Of a DNA stretch of 64,000 bases, positions 8,094 through 16,060 are shown one piece after another; within the stretch, counting starts at the first letter, position 1; each line of letters opens with the position of its first letter. Both the position numbers and the translations under genes were made by a program. The notes under the pieces are model-generated. The model did no database searches, was not told where the DNA came from, and saw nothing but the letters and a program-made list of their open reading frames with translations. This DNA is from Dorea sp. D27 (GTDB taxonomy: Bacteria > Bacillota > Clostridia > Lachnospirales > Lachnospiraceae), in assembly GCF_001185345.1 (NCBI RefSeq), contig NZ_KQ236743.1, positions 778,217 through 842,216 on the forward strand, in the 5' to 3' direction.

Positions 8094-8573
8094 ATGGAGT
8101 ATAGGAAGGCGACGGCAGAGGACATCGATCTGATAAGCGAGATCAGACGCGTCCAGCTCATCCATGAGCAGGCGCACGAAGAGATAGAAATCAAAAAAAA
8201 CTTGAAAACATTTTTTGAAAAGGTATTTGAGGAAAACAGGATGATTCAGATATTGGCAGAAGAGGACGGCGTAACGGCCGCGACCGGAGCAGTCCTCTTC
8301 TATGACTATCCGCCCGGTTTTTCCAATCCCTCCGGTAAAGTGGCCTATATTGCTAATATGTTTACGGACCCGGATTACCGCAGGCGTGGACTGGCATTTG
8401 AGATTATGGATATGCTCGTGGAGGAGGCAAGGAAGGGCGGAGCAGAAGAAGTGCGGCTTCTGGCCTCGGAGCCCGGCAGGCCGGTATATGAAAAGTACGG
8501 TTTTATTAAGGAAGAAGGATGGTATATACTTAAGGAAAGGACAGCCGGCAGCCGCGCTATGCGGGATAGATGA
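8094..8573 (+). CDS. GNAT-family acetyltransferase
   Basis: A 159-residue single-domain acetyltransferase. The N-terminus YRKATAEDIDLISEIRRVQL, the acetyl-CoA loop NMFTDPDYRRRGLAFEIMD and the closing strand VRLLASEPGRPVYEKYGFIKE place it in the GNAT superfamily. AGAGGAG precedes the ATG. Its last 17 bp overlap the 3' end of luxS on the opposite strand, so the two transcripts are complementary at their ends. The substrate is unknown. Confidence 0.85.
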   Translation: MEYRKATAEDIDLISEIRRVQLIHEQAHEEIEIKKNLKTFFEKVFEENRMIQILAEEDGVTAATGAVLFYDYPPGFSNPSGKVAYIANMFTDPDYRRRGLAFEIMDMLVEEARKGGAEEVRLLASEPGRPVYEKYGFIKEEGWYILKERTAGSRAMRDR

Positions 8574-9036
8574 GCTGCCGGTCCGTTATGTCCTCCAGTA
8601 CCTCATCCACATATCTGGCGGCGAGATATTTTGCCATCGGAAGATTCATATCCAGGTAGTTTCCGCAGTCTTCTGCAGAGGCGCCCGGGACAGCGCCTTC
8701 AAAACCGGCGATGAAAGAGAACAGCTCCTTCATGAGCGGTACAATGTCACGGGATTCATAGTCTCCCGATAGAAGGAGATAGAAGCCGGTGCGGCAGCCC
8801 ATCGGTCCAAAGTAGATTGTACGGCTTCCGAATTCTGCGTGGTTGCGCAGGAAGGTGGCCGCGAGGTGCTCAATCGTATGCATTTCGGCCGTGTTCATGA
8901 CGGGTTCATAGTTGGGCCTTGTCATGCGCAGGTCAAAGGTCGTAATCGTCTGTCCGCCCGGGCGGTCCTTTCTCGATACATATACTCCGGGAACCAGTCT
9001 CGTATGGTCTATTGTAAAGCTTGTAATCTTATCCAT
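8557..9036 (-). CDS. luxS: S-ribosylhomocysteine lyase LuxS
   Basis: LuxS cleaves S-ribosylhomocysteine to homocysteine and 4,5-dihydroxy-2,3-pentanedione, the precursor of AI-2. The 159-residue product has the metal site His53-x-x-Glu-His57 (HTIEH), the third ligand in AEDCGNYLDMN and the catalytic Cys81 in GPMGCRTGFY. The start at 9036 is chosen for its AAAGGAG ribosome site. It is monocistronic and convergent with an acetyltransferase. It is notable because a full AI-2 uptake locus lies at 26.6-36.0 kb. Confidence 0.97.
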   Translation of the reverse strand: MDKITSFTIDHTRLVPGVYVSRKDRPGGQTITTFDLRMTRPNYEPVMNTAEMHTIEHLAATFLRNHAEFGSRTIYFGPMGCRTGFYLLLSGDYESRDIVPLMKELFSFIAGFEGAVPGASAEDCGNYLDMNLPMAKYLAARYVDEVLEDITDRQLIYPA

Positions 9037-9233
9037 ATCAATTCTCCTTTTTGGGTTCACTTGCACCGGTCTGCAGAGGCGCTTGGCTCAGAATCCGGCA
9101 CTATGCGTATTATAGCACTTTTCTTCGTTTTTTTCTATGAAAAACGGCAGGAGATGTGCTATACTATCAAAGTAGCCCCGGCAGGCCGTATACGCGTATT
9201 CCTGCGGTCCGGGGAAGGCAGGAGGCAGCTAAG

Positions 9234-9869
9234 ATGAAGATATATTTTGTAAGACATGGGGAAACAGACTGGAATAAGGCCAGACGTATCCAGGGACAGG
9301 TAGACATACCCCTGAATGAATTTGGCAGGCATCTGGCAGAGGAGACTTCAAAAGGTCTCGCGGATGTCCCCTTTGACATATGTTACACAAGTCCGCTTAA
9401 AAGGGCGGTAGAGACAGCACGGATCATACTTGGTGACAGGAAGGCTCCGGTCATTGAAGATGAACGTATCGAAGAGATGGCATTTGGTGAGTTTGAAGGC
9501 AAGTGCTGTTCTAAGAAGGGATGGGAACTGCCGGAAGAGTTCCAGCGCTTTTTCGATGACCCGGAGCATTATGTGGTACCGTCAGGGGGAGAAGGGTTTG
9601 CTGATGTGAAGAGGCGGACCGGACAGTTCCTGACAGAGCTGTTCCAAAACGACGGGCTTAAGGACAGTGTCGTTCTGGTGACGACACACGGCGCGGCGCT
9701 TGCGGGAATCTTGAACAATATAAAGGACAGACCGGTAGGCGATTACTGGGGCGTGGGCGTTCATAAGAACTGTGCGGTCACGGAAGTGGATGTGTACTGC
9801 GGCAGGGCACAAATCATATCTGAGAATGTGGTGTATTATGATGATGAAGTGGCACCATGGGAAGAATAG
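9234..9869 (+). CDS. Histidine phosphatase (phosphoglycerate mutase) family protein
   Basis: Phosphoryl-transfer enzyme of the branch-1 histidine phosphatase superfamily. The phospho-acceptor motif is IYFVRHGETDWN near residue 9, followed by RIQGQVDIPLNEFG, the Glu of EMAFGEFEGK and the second His in VTTHGAALAG. The 211-residue length matches CobC/GpmB-like phosphatases rather than the larger dependent mutases. The ATG at 9234 has AGGAGG upstream; a further 26 in-frame codons are excluded. It lies 18 bp before trpS. The substrate is not predictable. Confidence 0.85.
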   Translation: MKIYFVRHGETDWNKARRIQGQVDIPLNEFGRHLAEETSKGLADVPFDICYTSPLKRAVETARIILGDRKAPVIEDERIEEMAFGEFEGKCCSKKGWELPEEFQRFFDDPEHYVVPSGGEGFADVKRRTGQFLTELFQNDGLKDSVVLVTTHGAALAGILNNIKDRPVGDYWGVGVHKNCAVTEVDVYCGRAQIISENVVYYDDEVAPWEE

Positions 9870-9887
9870 ACAGGGAGGAATAGAGAG

Positions 9888-10892
9888 ATGATCAATGACA
9901 AGAAAGTGTTATTCAGCGGCATGCAGGCAACGGGGAACCTGACGCTCGGCAATTACCTCGGGGCGCTGAAGAATTGGGTGACTCTGAGCGATGAATATGA
10001 GTGCTTCTACAGCGTGGTAGACATGCATTCCATTACCGTACGCCAGGATCCGGCCACGCTCAGGAAGCGTGCAAGGGCGCTGCTTACGCTTTACATCGCG
10101 GCAGGGCTTGACCCGGAAAAGAACTGTATCTATTACCAGTCTCATGTATCGGGACATGCGGAGCTTACGTGGATTTTGAACTGCTTTACGTATATGGGAG
10201 AGCTGAACCGTATGACGCAGTTTAAAGACAAGTCGGCGAAGCATGCAGACAATATCAATGCAGGTCTATTTACCTATCCGGTACTGATGGCCGCGGATAT
10301 CCTGCTTTATCAGGCGGATGTCGTGCCGGTAGGCATCGACCAGATGCAGCATCTGGAACTCACAAGGGATATCGCGGAACGGTTCAACAATATATATGGC
10401 GATGTATTTACCGTGCCGGAACCGTATATCGGAAAGGTGGGCGCGAAAATCATGAGTCTGCAGGACCCGGCTAAAAAGATGTCCAAATCCGATGAGAATC
10501 CTAACGCCAGCATCTATCTGATGGATGACCCGGATACGGTGATGAGAAAATGCAAGCGGGCGGTGACGGATTCAGAAGCCCAGATATTGTATCGGGAGGA
10601 ACAGCCTGGAGTGAAGAACCTTATCGATATATACAGCGCATGTACCGGAAAATCGCCGGAAGAGGTGGTCGCCGAATTCGACGGCAAGGGGTACGGAGAC
10701 TTCAAAATGGCAGTCGGGGAGGCAGCGGTGTCTGTCCTGAAACCGCTGCAGGATGAAGTGGCCAGGCTGGAAAAAGACAAATCTTATATCGATGGCGTGA
10801 TAAAAGCGAATGCAGAAAAAGCACAGTACTATGCCGGCAAGACATTGAGGAAAGTACAGAAAAAAGTTGGATTTCCAGAAAAAATACGATAA
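9888..10892 (+). CDS. trpS: Tryptophan--tRNA ligase
   Basis: Class I aminoacyl-tRNA synthetase that charges tRNA-Trp. The 334-residue product shows the HIGH-type motif in ATGNLTLGNYLGALKNW, the pocket region DQMQHLELTRDIAERFN, and KMSKSDENPNA. The length is normal. GGAGG precedes the ATG. No T-box leader is visible in the 18 bp before it, so it is probably transcribed with the upstream phosphatase. Its stop codon overlaps the first copy of the 57-bp palindromic repeat. Confidence 0.97.
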   Translation: MINDKKVLFSGMQATGNLTLGNYLGALKNWVTLSDEYECFYSVVDMHSITVRQDPATLRKRARALLTLYIAAGLDPEKNCIYYQSHVSGHAELTWILNCFTYMGELNRMTQFKDKSAKHADNINAGLFTYPVLMAADILLYQADVVPVGIDQMQHLELTRDIAERFNNIYGDVFTVPEPYIGKVGAKIMSLQDPAKKMSKSDENPNASIYLMDDPDTVMRKCKRAVTDSEAQILYREEQPGVKNLIDIYSACTGKSPEEVVAEFDGKGYGDFKMAVGEAAVSVLKPLQDEVARLEKDKSYIDGVIKANAEKAQYYAGKTLRKVQKKVGFPEKIR

Positions 10893-10947
10893 TTTTGAAA
10901 GGGGTCAGACCCCTGCCGCGGCAGGGGTCTGACCCCTTTGCAAATTC
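10891..10947 (+). repeat. 57-bp palindromic repeat, copy 1
   Basis: A perfect 42-bp palindrome (10898-10939) built from GGGGTCAGACCCC units around a TGCCGCGGCA centre, with flanks AATTTTG and GCAAATTC. Copy 2 at 12182-12238 is the same sequence in inverted orientation (56 of 57). Both copies begin within the stop codon of a gene that faces them (trpS here). It likely also acts as a terminator. It resembles REP-like elements mobilised by RAYT transposases. Confidence 0.85.
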
Positions 10948-11452
10948 AAAGACTATTCAGATAATTTACAAGTGGCTGTAAGTATTCTTTCGAGGTATTG
11001 TCATAAGAATGTGATATCCTTTTGTACATCTCGCTGTCTTCTCCGTTTGCTTTTTTAATAATCTTACGGAAGGCAGCCATCATTATCTTGTCACCGATTC
11101 CCATTTTTTCATAACTTAGGCCTCCGGGCAGATAGAAGACTTTGTATTTTTCGTCGTCATTTTTAAAATTATTCTGGATGGCTGTATCAGTCTCAGCGGC
11201 ACCGGGAGGTGCGGTTCCAGTTACCATGACAATCCGGTTCCTGCCATCCAGCTTCATTTTTTTAAATGCATTCAGTTTTTGAATCGTTCCTGCATGAAAC
11301 CAGGAGGCAAAGATGATGGTGTCATATGTAGCAAGGTCCGTGGTTCTGCCCTTATCAAATGGCATCACGGTACAGCCGGCCATATCACCAAGCCATTCGG
11401 CGTATCTTTTCGTAAATCCTGTCTTTGAATTATAAAGTACGAGTGTTTTCAT
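10946..11452 (-). CDS. Flavodoxin domain protein
   Basis: Probable FMN-binding protein of 168 aa. The N-terminal phosphate loop LVLYNSKTGFTKRYAEWLG and the mid-chain YDTIIFASWFHAG (residues about 43-56) match flavodoxin-like menaquinone-dependent protoporphyrinogen oxidases (HemG) and related proteins. Its start overlaps the stop of the upstream TetR gene by 4 bp, so the two form an operon. Its own stop codon overlaps the end of repeat copy 1. In Clostridia such pairs often serve redox or stress functions; no specific role can be read here. Confidence 0.82.
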   Translation of the reverse strand: MKTLVLYNSKTGFTKRYAEWLGDMAGCTVMPFDKGRTTDLATYDTIIFASWFHAGTIQKLNAFKKMKLDGRNRIVMVTGTAPPGAAETDTAIQNNFKNDDEKYKVFYLPGGLSYEKMGIGDKIMMAAFRKIIKKANGEDSEMYKRISHSYDNTSKEYLQPLVNYLNSL

Positions 11453-12030
11453 TCTGCTTCCTCCTGTTTGATATCAGCTATTATGGAATGGGTAAATATC
11501 TCCTTTGCCTGGGTCAGCAGCCTTTGTACGTCTCCGATATCCGTTTCGCTGCCAAGAACGGTGAGGATAAAAGATATCCCGGTATTGTAAATGAGCATAT
11601 TCAGGTGAAGCTGACGGGCACTTTCTATAGATATACCTAGCTGCCGCGCGATAAATTCCGCTATGTGCGGATTGGTTTCTTTTCTGTATATATCTTCAAA
11701 AGAGTGGATGTCTTCTCTTTTGCGCAAAAAATACAGCCGGTACAGATGAGGTTCCGCCTTGGCAAACTGTGCATGGGCCATGCCCATGCTCTGGAACATG
11801 TCATTTTCCTCCAGCCTTTCGCTGATGTAGCGCTGGATATAGCCGCCTGTGTAATCGATGACATCCTGCTTCAGGCCGTTCATATTGCGGCAATAGCAAT
11901 AGACAGGCTGCACGGAACAGTCAAGGTGTTGGGAAATCCCCTTAACCGTCACGTTCTCAAGACCGCCTTCTCTGGCCAGGTCAAAAGCAGCTTTGACAAC
12001 CATGTCTTTCGTAAGTCTCTGTCTGGGCAT
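11449..12030 (-). CDS. TetR-family transcriptional regulator
   Basis: A 193-residue one-component repressor. Residues 8-54 form the TetR helix-turn-helix (TKDMVVKAAFDLAREGGLEN, then GISQHLDCSVQPVYCYCRNM); the C-terminal helices bind an unknown ligand. AAAGGTGG precedes the ATG. The gene has a strong promoter with a palindrome over the start region (12060-12080), which suggests autorepression. It is cotranscribed with the flavodoxin-like gene, and both lie between the two inverted 57-bp repeats. Confidence 0.9.
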   Translation of the reverse strand: MPRQRLTKDMVVKAAFDLAREGGLENVTVKGISQHLDCSVQPVYCYCRNMNGLKQDVIDYTGGYIQRYISERLEENDMFQSMGMAHAQFAKAEPHLYRLYFLRKREDIHSFEDIYRKETNPHIAEFIARQLGISIESARQLHLNMLIYNTGISFILTVLGSETDIGDVQRLLTQAKEIFTHSIIADIKQEEAE

Positions 12031-12059
12031 ATGTATACCACCTTTCGATTGTAAACGAG

Positions 12060-12113
12060 TTATATAAATAATTTATATAAAGTGATTATATAACATGTAT
12101 ATGTACTTTGCAA
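12060..12113 (-). promoter_or_regulatory. Promoter and TetR operator of the TetR-flavodoxin operon
   Basis: Read on the minus strand: TTGCAA (12113-12108), a 17-bp spacer, then TATAAT (12090-12085). Just downstream lies the near-perfect 21-bp palindrome TTATATAAATAATTTATATA(A) at 12060-12080. The placement suggests repression by the adjacent TetR protein. Confidence 0.7.
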
Positions 12114-12181
12114 GCATATTCTTGAGGATAGGGTATAAATGAATTAAGAAAAAATTAAAGAAATATGTCAGACAATTTGAG

Positions 12182-12238
12182 GAATTTGCAAAGGGGTCAG
12201 ACCCCTGCCGCGGCAGGGGTCTGACCCCTTTCGAAATT
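12182..12238 (-). repeat. 57-bp palindromic repeat, copy 2 (inverted)
   Basis: Reverse-complement copy of the element at 10891-10947, with one mismatch in 57 bp. The 42-bp perfect palindrome is at 12190-12231. The outer end falls within the stop codon of the ABC-F gene, mirroring copy 1 and trpS. Together the copies bracket the TetR-flavodoxin operon. Confidence 0.85.
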
Positions 12239-13872
12239 TAGTCGTCTTCTTCACTCTGTATGGAGTAGGTCTGTCTCTTTCTTGCCATCTCATCGCTTTC
12301 GAGGTATTCGTCGTACGTTGTTATCTTATCGATGAGCTTTCCGCCTGGTACGATTTCCATGATACGGTTTGCCGTTGTCTGGACTATCTGATGGTCACGT
12401 GAGCTGAACAGCAGGACGCCAGGGAATTTGACAAGCCCGTTGTTGAGCGCCGTGATGGACTCCATGTCCAGATGGTTGGTCGGCTCGTCCAGAAGGAGGA
12501 CATTGGCACCGGATATCATCATCTTAGACAGCAGGCAGCGGACCTTTTCTCCTCCCGACAGGACCCTTACCCTTTTGACGCCGTCCTCTCCGGAGAAAAG
12601 CATACGCCCGAGAAAACCGCGTACGTAAGTGACGTCTTTTTCTTCGGAATACTGGGTCAGCCATTCGACGATAGTATAATCGTTGTCAAACTCGCTTCCG
12701 CTGTCCAGGGGAAAATAGGCCTGGGATGTCGTGACGCCCCATTTGTAAGTCCCTTCGTCCGGCTCCATCTCGCCGGTGAGGATTTGGAACAGTGTCGTCT
12801 TAGCCAGCTCGTTGCCGCCGACAAAAGCTACCTTGTCATCGTGGTTCAGGGTAAAGGACAGGTGATCCAGTATCTTTTCCCCGCCAATCGTCTTGCTCAG
12901 GCCTTCCACAGTCAGCACTTCATTGCCGATGTCACGGTTCGGACGGAAGTCGATGTACGGATACTTGCGGCTGGACGGCTGGATATCATCCAGCTCGATC
13001 TTCTCCAGTGCGCGTTTTCTTGAGGTGGCCTGCTTGGATTTGGAGGCATTGGCGCTGAACCGGGAAATAAATTCCTGCAGCTCTTTGATTTTCTCTTCCT
13101 TCTTCTTATTCGCTTCTTTCATCTGCCGGATGAGCAGCTGGCTGGACTCGTACCAGAAGTCGTAGTTGCCGGCGTAGAGCTTGATCTTGCCATAATCTAT
13201 GTCCGCAATCTGTGTACATACTTTATTCAGGAAGTAACGGTCATGAGATACGACGATAACCGTATTGTCAAAATTGATTAGAAATTCCTCCAGCCATGCG
13301 ATGGCATCCAGATCCAGATGGTTGGTCGGCTCGTCGAGCAGAAGGATGTCCGGGTTGCCGAATAATGCCTGGGCCAGGAGCACTTTTACCTTCTCAGGTC
13401 CGTTCAGGTCCTTCATCGCCTTATCATGCATCTCTGCGCCGATGCCGAGTCCGTTCAGCAAGGTTGCGGCGTCGGATTCCGCCTCCCAGCCGTTCATGGC
13501 TGCAAACTCTCCTTCCAGCTCGCTTGCCTTGATTCCATCTTCGTCCGTAAAGTCTTCCTTGGCATAGATGACTTCTTTTTCCTTCATGATTTCATACAGC
13601 CTGGCGTTCCCCATCATGACGGTATCCAGGACCATGTATTCATCGTATTGGAAATGGTCCTGCTGCAGAAAAGAAAGGCGCTCTCCGGGAGTGATGACGA
13701 CCTCTCCTTTAGACGGTTCCAGCTGCCCGGACAGTATTCGCAGGAAAGTGGATTTTCCGGCTCCGTTGGCTCCGATGAGGCCATAGCAGTTGCCCTCTGT
13801 AAACTTAATGTTGACGTCTTCAAACAATGCCTTTTTGCCAACCCGGAGTGTTATGTTGCTCGTGCTTATCAT
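12238..13872 (-). CDS. ABC-F family ATPase (YkpA/YbiT type)
   Basis: Soluble twin-ATPase of the ABC-F group, which act on the ribosome (translation factors or antibiotic protection). The 544-residue product has two ABC domains joined by a basic linker (about residues 240-320). Domain 1 has a normal Walker A (GANGAGKST) and DEPTNHLD, but its signature motif reads LNGPEKVK instead of LSGGE/Q. Domain 2 has a degenerate Walker A (GGNELAKTT), a normal LSGGEKV and a SSRDHQ switch. Such a second Walker A is seen in YkpA/YbiT proteins. There are no membrane segments. Ribosome site AAGGAG. Confidence 0.9.
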   Translation of the reverse strand: MISTSNITLRVGKKALFEDVNIKFTEGNCYGLIGANGAGKSTFLRILSGQLEPSKGEVVITPGERLSFLQQDHFQYDEYMVLDTVMMGNARLYEIMKEKEVIYAKEDFTDEDGIKASELEGEFAAMNGWEAESDAATLLNGLGIGAEMHDKAMKDLNGPEKVKVLLAQALFGNPDILLLDEPTNHLDLDAIAWLEEFLINFDNTVIVVSHDRYFLNKVCTQIADIDYGKIKLYAGNYDFWYESSQLLIRQMKEANKKKEEKIKELQEFISRFSANASKSKQATSRKRALEKIELDDIQPSSRKYPYIDFRPNRDIGNEVLTVEGLSKTIGGEKILDHLSFTLNHDDKVAFVGGNELAKTTLFQILTGEMEPDEGTYKWGVTTSQAYFPLDSGSEFDNDYTIVEWLTQYSEEKDVTYVRGFLGRMLFSGEDGVKRVRVLSGGEKVRCLLSKMMISGANVLLLDEPTNHLDMESITALNNGLVKFPGVLLFSSRDHQIVQTTANRIMEIVPGGKLIDKITTYDEYLESDEMARKRQTYSIQSEEDD

Positions 13873-14126
13873 ACTATCTATCTCCTTATATTTTATCTGA
13901 TTTCAATGTGCACCTTCTGCACCCCCAGGAAATCACATACATGAACGTGTCCACATGATTTCTGCCGGGGAAGGGCAGGTGCTGTTGAATAAGCTGCACA
14001 ACGTCAGTATACACGGACGTTCCATTGCTTATATTATCAAATATGGAAGGAAATAGCAAGGCTTAAGCTATGGGTTGACATTTTAGGCAAAAACCTTGAA
14101 AATACAGATAGGAGGTGGAAGCCATC

Positions 14127-15218
14127 ATGGACAAAACAAAAGCGGCGGGGCATGGCAAGGCGGAGAATGTCGGATTGAGCAGCGACGGGAAAAGAGTCAT
14201 CATCATTGACCAGACCAGACTTCCGTCAAAGAAGGTCCTGCTGGAGCTTGGAACACCCGGGGAGATGTATGATGCCATACTCGGCCTGAAAGTGCGCGGC
14301 GCACCGGCCATAGGCATCTTTGCGGCCTGCAGCATGTACTGCCTGGCGCAGCAGATAGGGACAGAGAAGATGGAATCCTTTATTGAAGAGCTGGAAACTT
14401 ATGGAGACTACCTCAATTCTTCCAGGCCGACAGCGGTAAATTTAAGCTGGGCCATTAGTAGGATGCTCCGTACTGCCAGATTACACGAACAGAAGGGACG
14501 CGGCAAAGTTCTGGCCGCGCTTGGCAGGGAGTGCCGGATCATACAGGAAGAAGACGTGGCAATGTGCAGGGCCATATCAGAATACGGCTTAACCCTTATC
14601 CAGGAAGGAGACGGCATCCTCACCCACTGCAATGCGGGGCCGCTTGCCACATCACGCTATGGGACGGCGCTCGGTCCGCTCATGCTGGGGGCAGAACGCG
14701 GCATGAAGTTCAAAGTATATGCAGATGAGACGAGGCCTCTGCTCCAGGGTGCAAGGCTTACGTCATATGAGCTGCTGCAGGCTGGTATCGACGTGACGCT
14801 GATCTGCGACAATATGGCTGCGGCCGTTATGAAAAACGGATGGGTACAGGCATGCTTTGTGGGGTGTGACCGCGTGGCCGCAAACGGAGATACGGCGAAC
14901 AAGATAGGAACGAGCGGGGTCGCGGTCCTGGCGAACTATTACGGCATCCCCTTCTATGTGCTCGGCCCGTCATCCACAATAGATTTAGACTGCCATGCAG
15001 GCGATGAGATAGAAATCGAACTAAGAGAGGAAGATGAGATAAAAAAGAAATATTATAAGCAGCCAATGGCGCCGGACGGTGTGAAATGCTATAACCCGGC
15101 ATTTGACGTGACGGATCACAGCCTCATAACCGGAATCGTAACAGAAAAAGGTATACTAAAAGCACCGTACGAGGAACAGATAAGAAAAATATTTAATCAG
15201 AAGGAGATAAGAAGATGA
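14127..15218 (+). CDS. mtnA: S-methyl-5-thioribose-1-phosphate isomerase
   Basis: Methionine-salvage enzyme that converts methylthioribose 1-phosphate to methylthioribulose 1-phosphate. The 363-residue product shows the eIF2B-like fold motifs [13 protein letters not shown] near the N-terminus, [18 protein letters not shown] with the catalytic Cys, and [16 protein letters not shown] with the catalytic Asp. The ATG at 14127 is preceded by GGAGGTG. It begins a tightly overlapped operon (4-bp overlaps) with a purine nucleoside phosphorylase and an MTA/SAH deaminase. Confidence 0.95.
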   Translation: MDKTKAAGHGKAENVGLSSDGKRVIIIDQTRLPSKKVLLELGTPGEMYDAILGLKVRGAPAIGIFAACSMYCLAQQIGTEKMESFIEELETYGDYLNSSRPTAVNLSWAISRMLRTARLHEQKGRGKVLAALGRECRIIQEEDVAMCRAISEYGLTLIQEGDGILTHCNAGPLATSRYGTALGPLMLGAERGMKFKVYADETRPLLQGARLTSYELLQAGIDVTLICDNMAAAVMKNGWVQACFVGCDRVAANGDTANKIGTSGVAVLANYYGIPFYVLGPSSTIDLDCHAGDEIEIELREEDEIKKKYYKQPMAPDGVKCYNPAFDVTDHSLITGIVTEKGILKAPYEEQIRKIFNQKEIRR

Positions 15219-16060
15219 AGGAAAGACCGGACTATGAATTCTACAGGAAAAGCGCGGATTATATTAGGGAACGGATTGGAACGCCGCCGGCCGTCGGTGT
15301 CGTGCTCGGTACCTGTCTTGGTGAAATTGAAAATGAGATTAAGGACAAGACAGAGATCTTCTATAAAGATATCCCGGATTTCCTTGTCTCCACAGCACCG
15401 GGACATGCCGGAAAGCTCGTGTGCGGCAGGCTCGGAAACAGGCGGGTGCTGTGCATGGCGGGAAGGTTCCACCACTATGAAGGGTACAGCTTTGAAGAAC
15501 TCAGGATACCTGTCTATGTATTCAAGCTTCTTGGCATCCGCACCCTGATTCTCACGAATGCGGCAGGCGCCGTCAACCTCAACTTTGAGACCGGTGATAT
15601 CTGTGTCATCAAGGATCACATCAACCTGTGCGGAGTATCGCCGCAGCGAGGGGAAAATATCCCGGAATTCGGCGAACGGTTCTTCAGCATGAATGACGTA
15701 TATACGCCTTCGCTGCGTCAGCTGGCGAAGGAGACGGCGGTCGAGCTTGGCTTCTCTCTCCAGGAGGGGACCTACTTTTTCGCACCCGGGCCACAGTTTG
15801 AGACGCCGGCGGAAATCCGTGCCATGCGGCTCCTTGGAGCGGATATGGTAGGCATGTCTACCGTTCCGGAGGCTATTACGGCAGCCCACTGCAGGATGGA
15901 TATCCTATGTCTGTCCCTGGCGACAAATCTGAGTGCTGACAGGGTGCTTGACCACGATGTGACGGAAGATGTCAACCAGGTAGAAGACGTTGTGAGCGGA
16001 CGGTTCCGTGCCCTGCTGACGGCCATAGTCAACAGGCTGGACGAGGGGGACATATCATGA
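15215..16060 (+). CDS. Purine nucleoside phosphorylase (PNP-I/MTAP class)
   Basis: Phosphorolyses a purine nucleoside to base and (deoxy)ribose 1-phosphate. The 281-residue, trimeric-type sequence has [15 protein letters not shown], the phosphate-binding [24 protein letters not shown], and the base-site [20 protein letters not shown] with [12 protein letters not shown] late Asn (SLATNLSA) is typical of 6-oxopurine PNPs. Lying between mtnA and an MTA deaminase, it probably splits 5'-methylthioinosine as well as inosine and guanosine. It overlaps both neighbours by 4 bp. Confidence 0.9.
   Translation: MKERPDYEFYRKSADYIRERIGTPPAVGVVLGTCLGEIENEIKDKTEIFYKDIPDFLVSTAPGHAGKLVCGRLGNRRVLCMAGRFHHYEGYSFEELRIPVYVFKLLGIRTLILTNAAGAVNLNFETGDICVIKDHINLCGVSPQRGENIPEFGERFFSMNDVYTPSLRQLAKETAVELGFSLQEGTYFFAPGPQFETPAEIRAMRLLGADMVGMSTVPEAITAAHCRMDILCLSLATNLSADRVLDHDVTEDVNQVEDVVSGRFRALLTAIVNRLDEGDIS

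Noticed and set aside
9870..9888. T-box leader for trpS
   Set aside because: The gap to the previous gene is only 18 bp, too short for a T-box.
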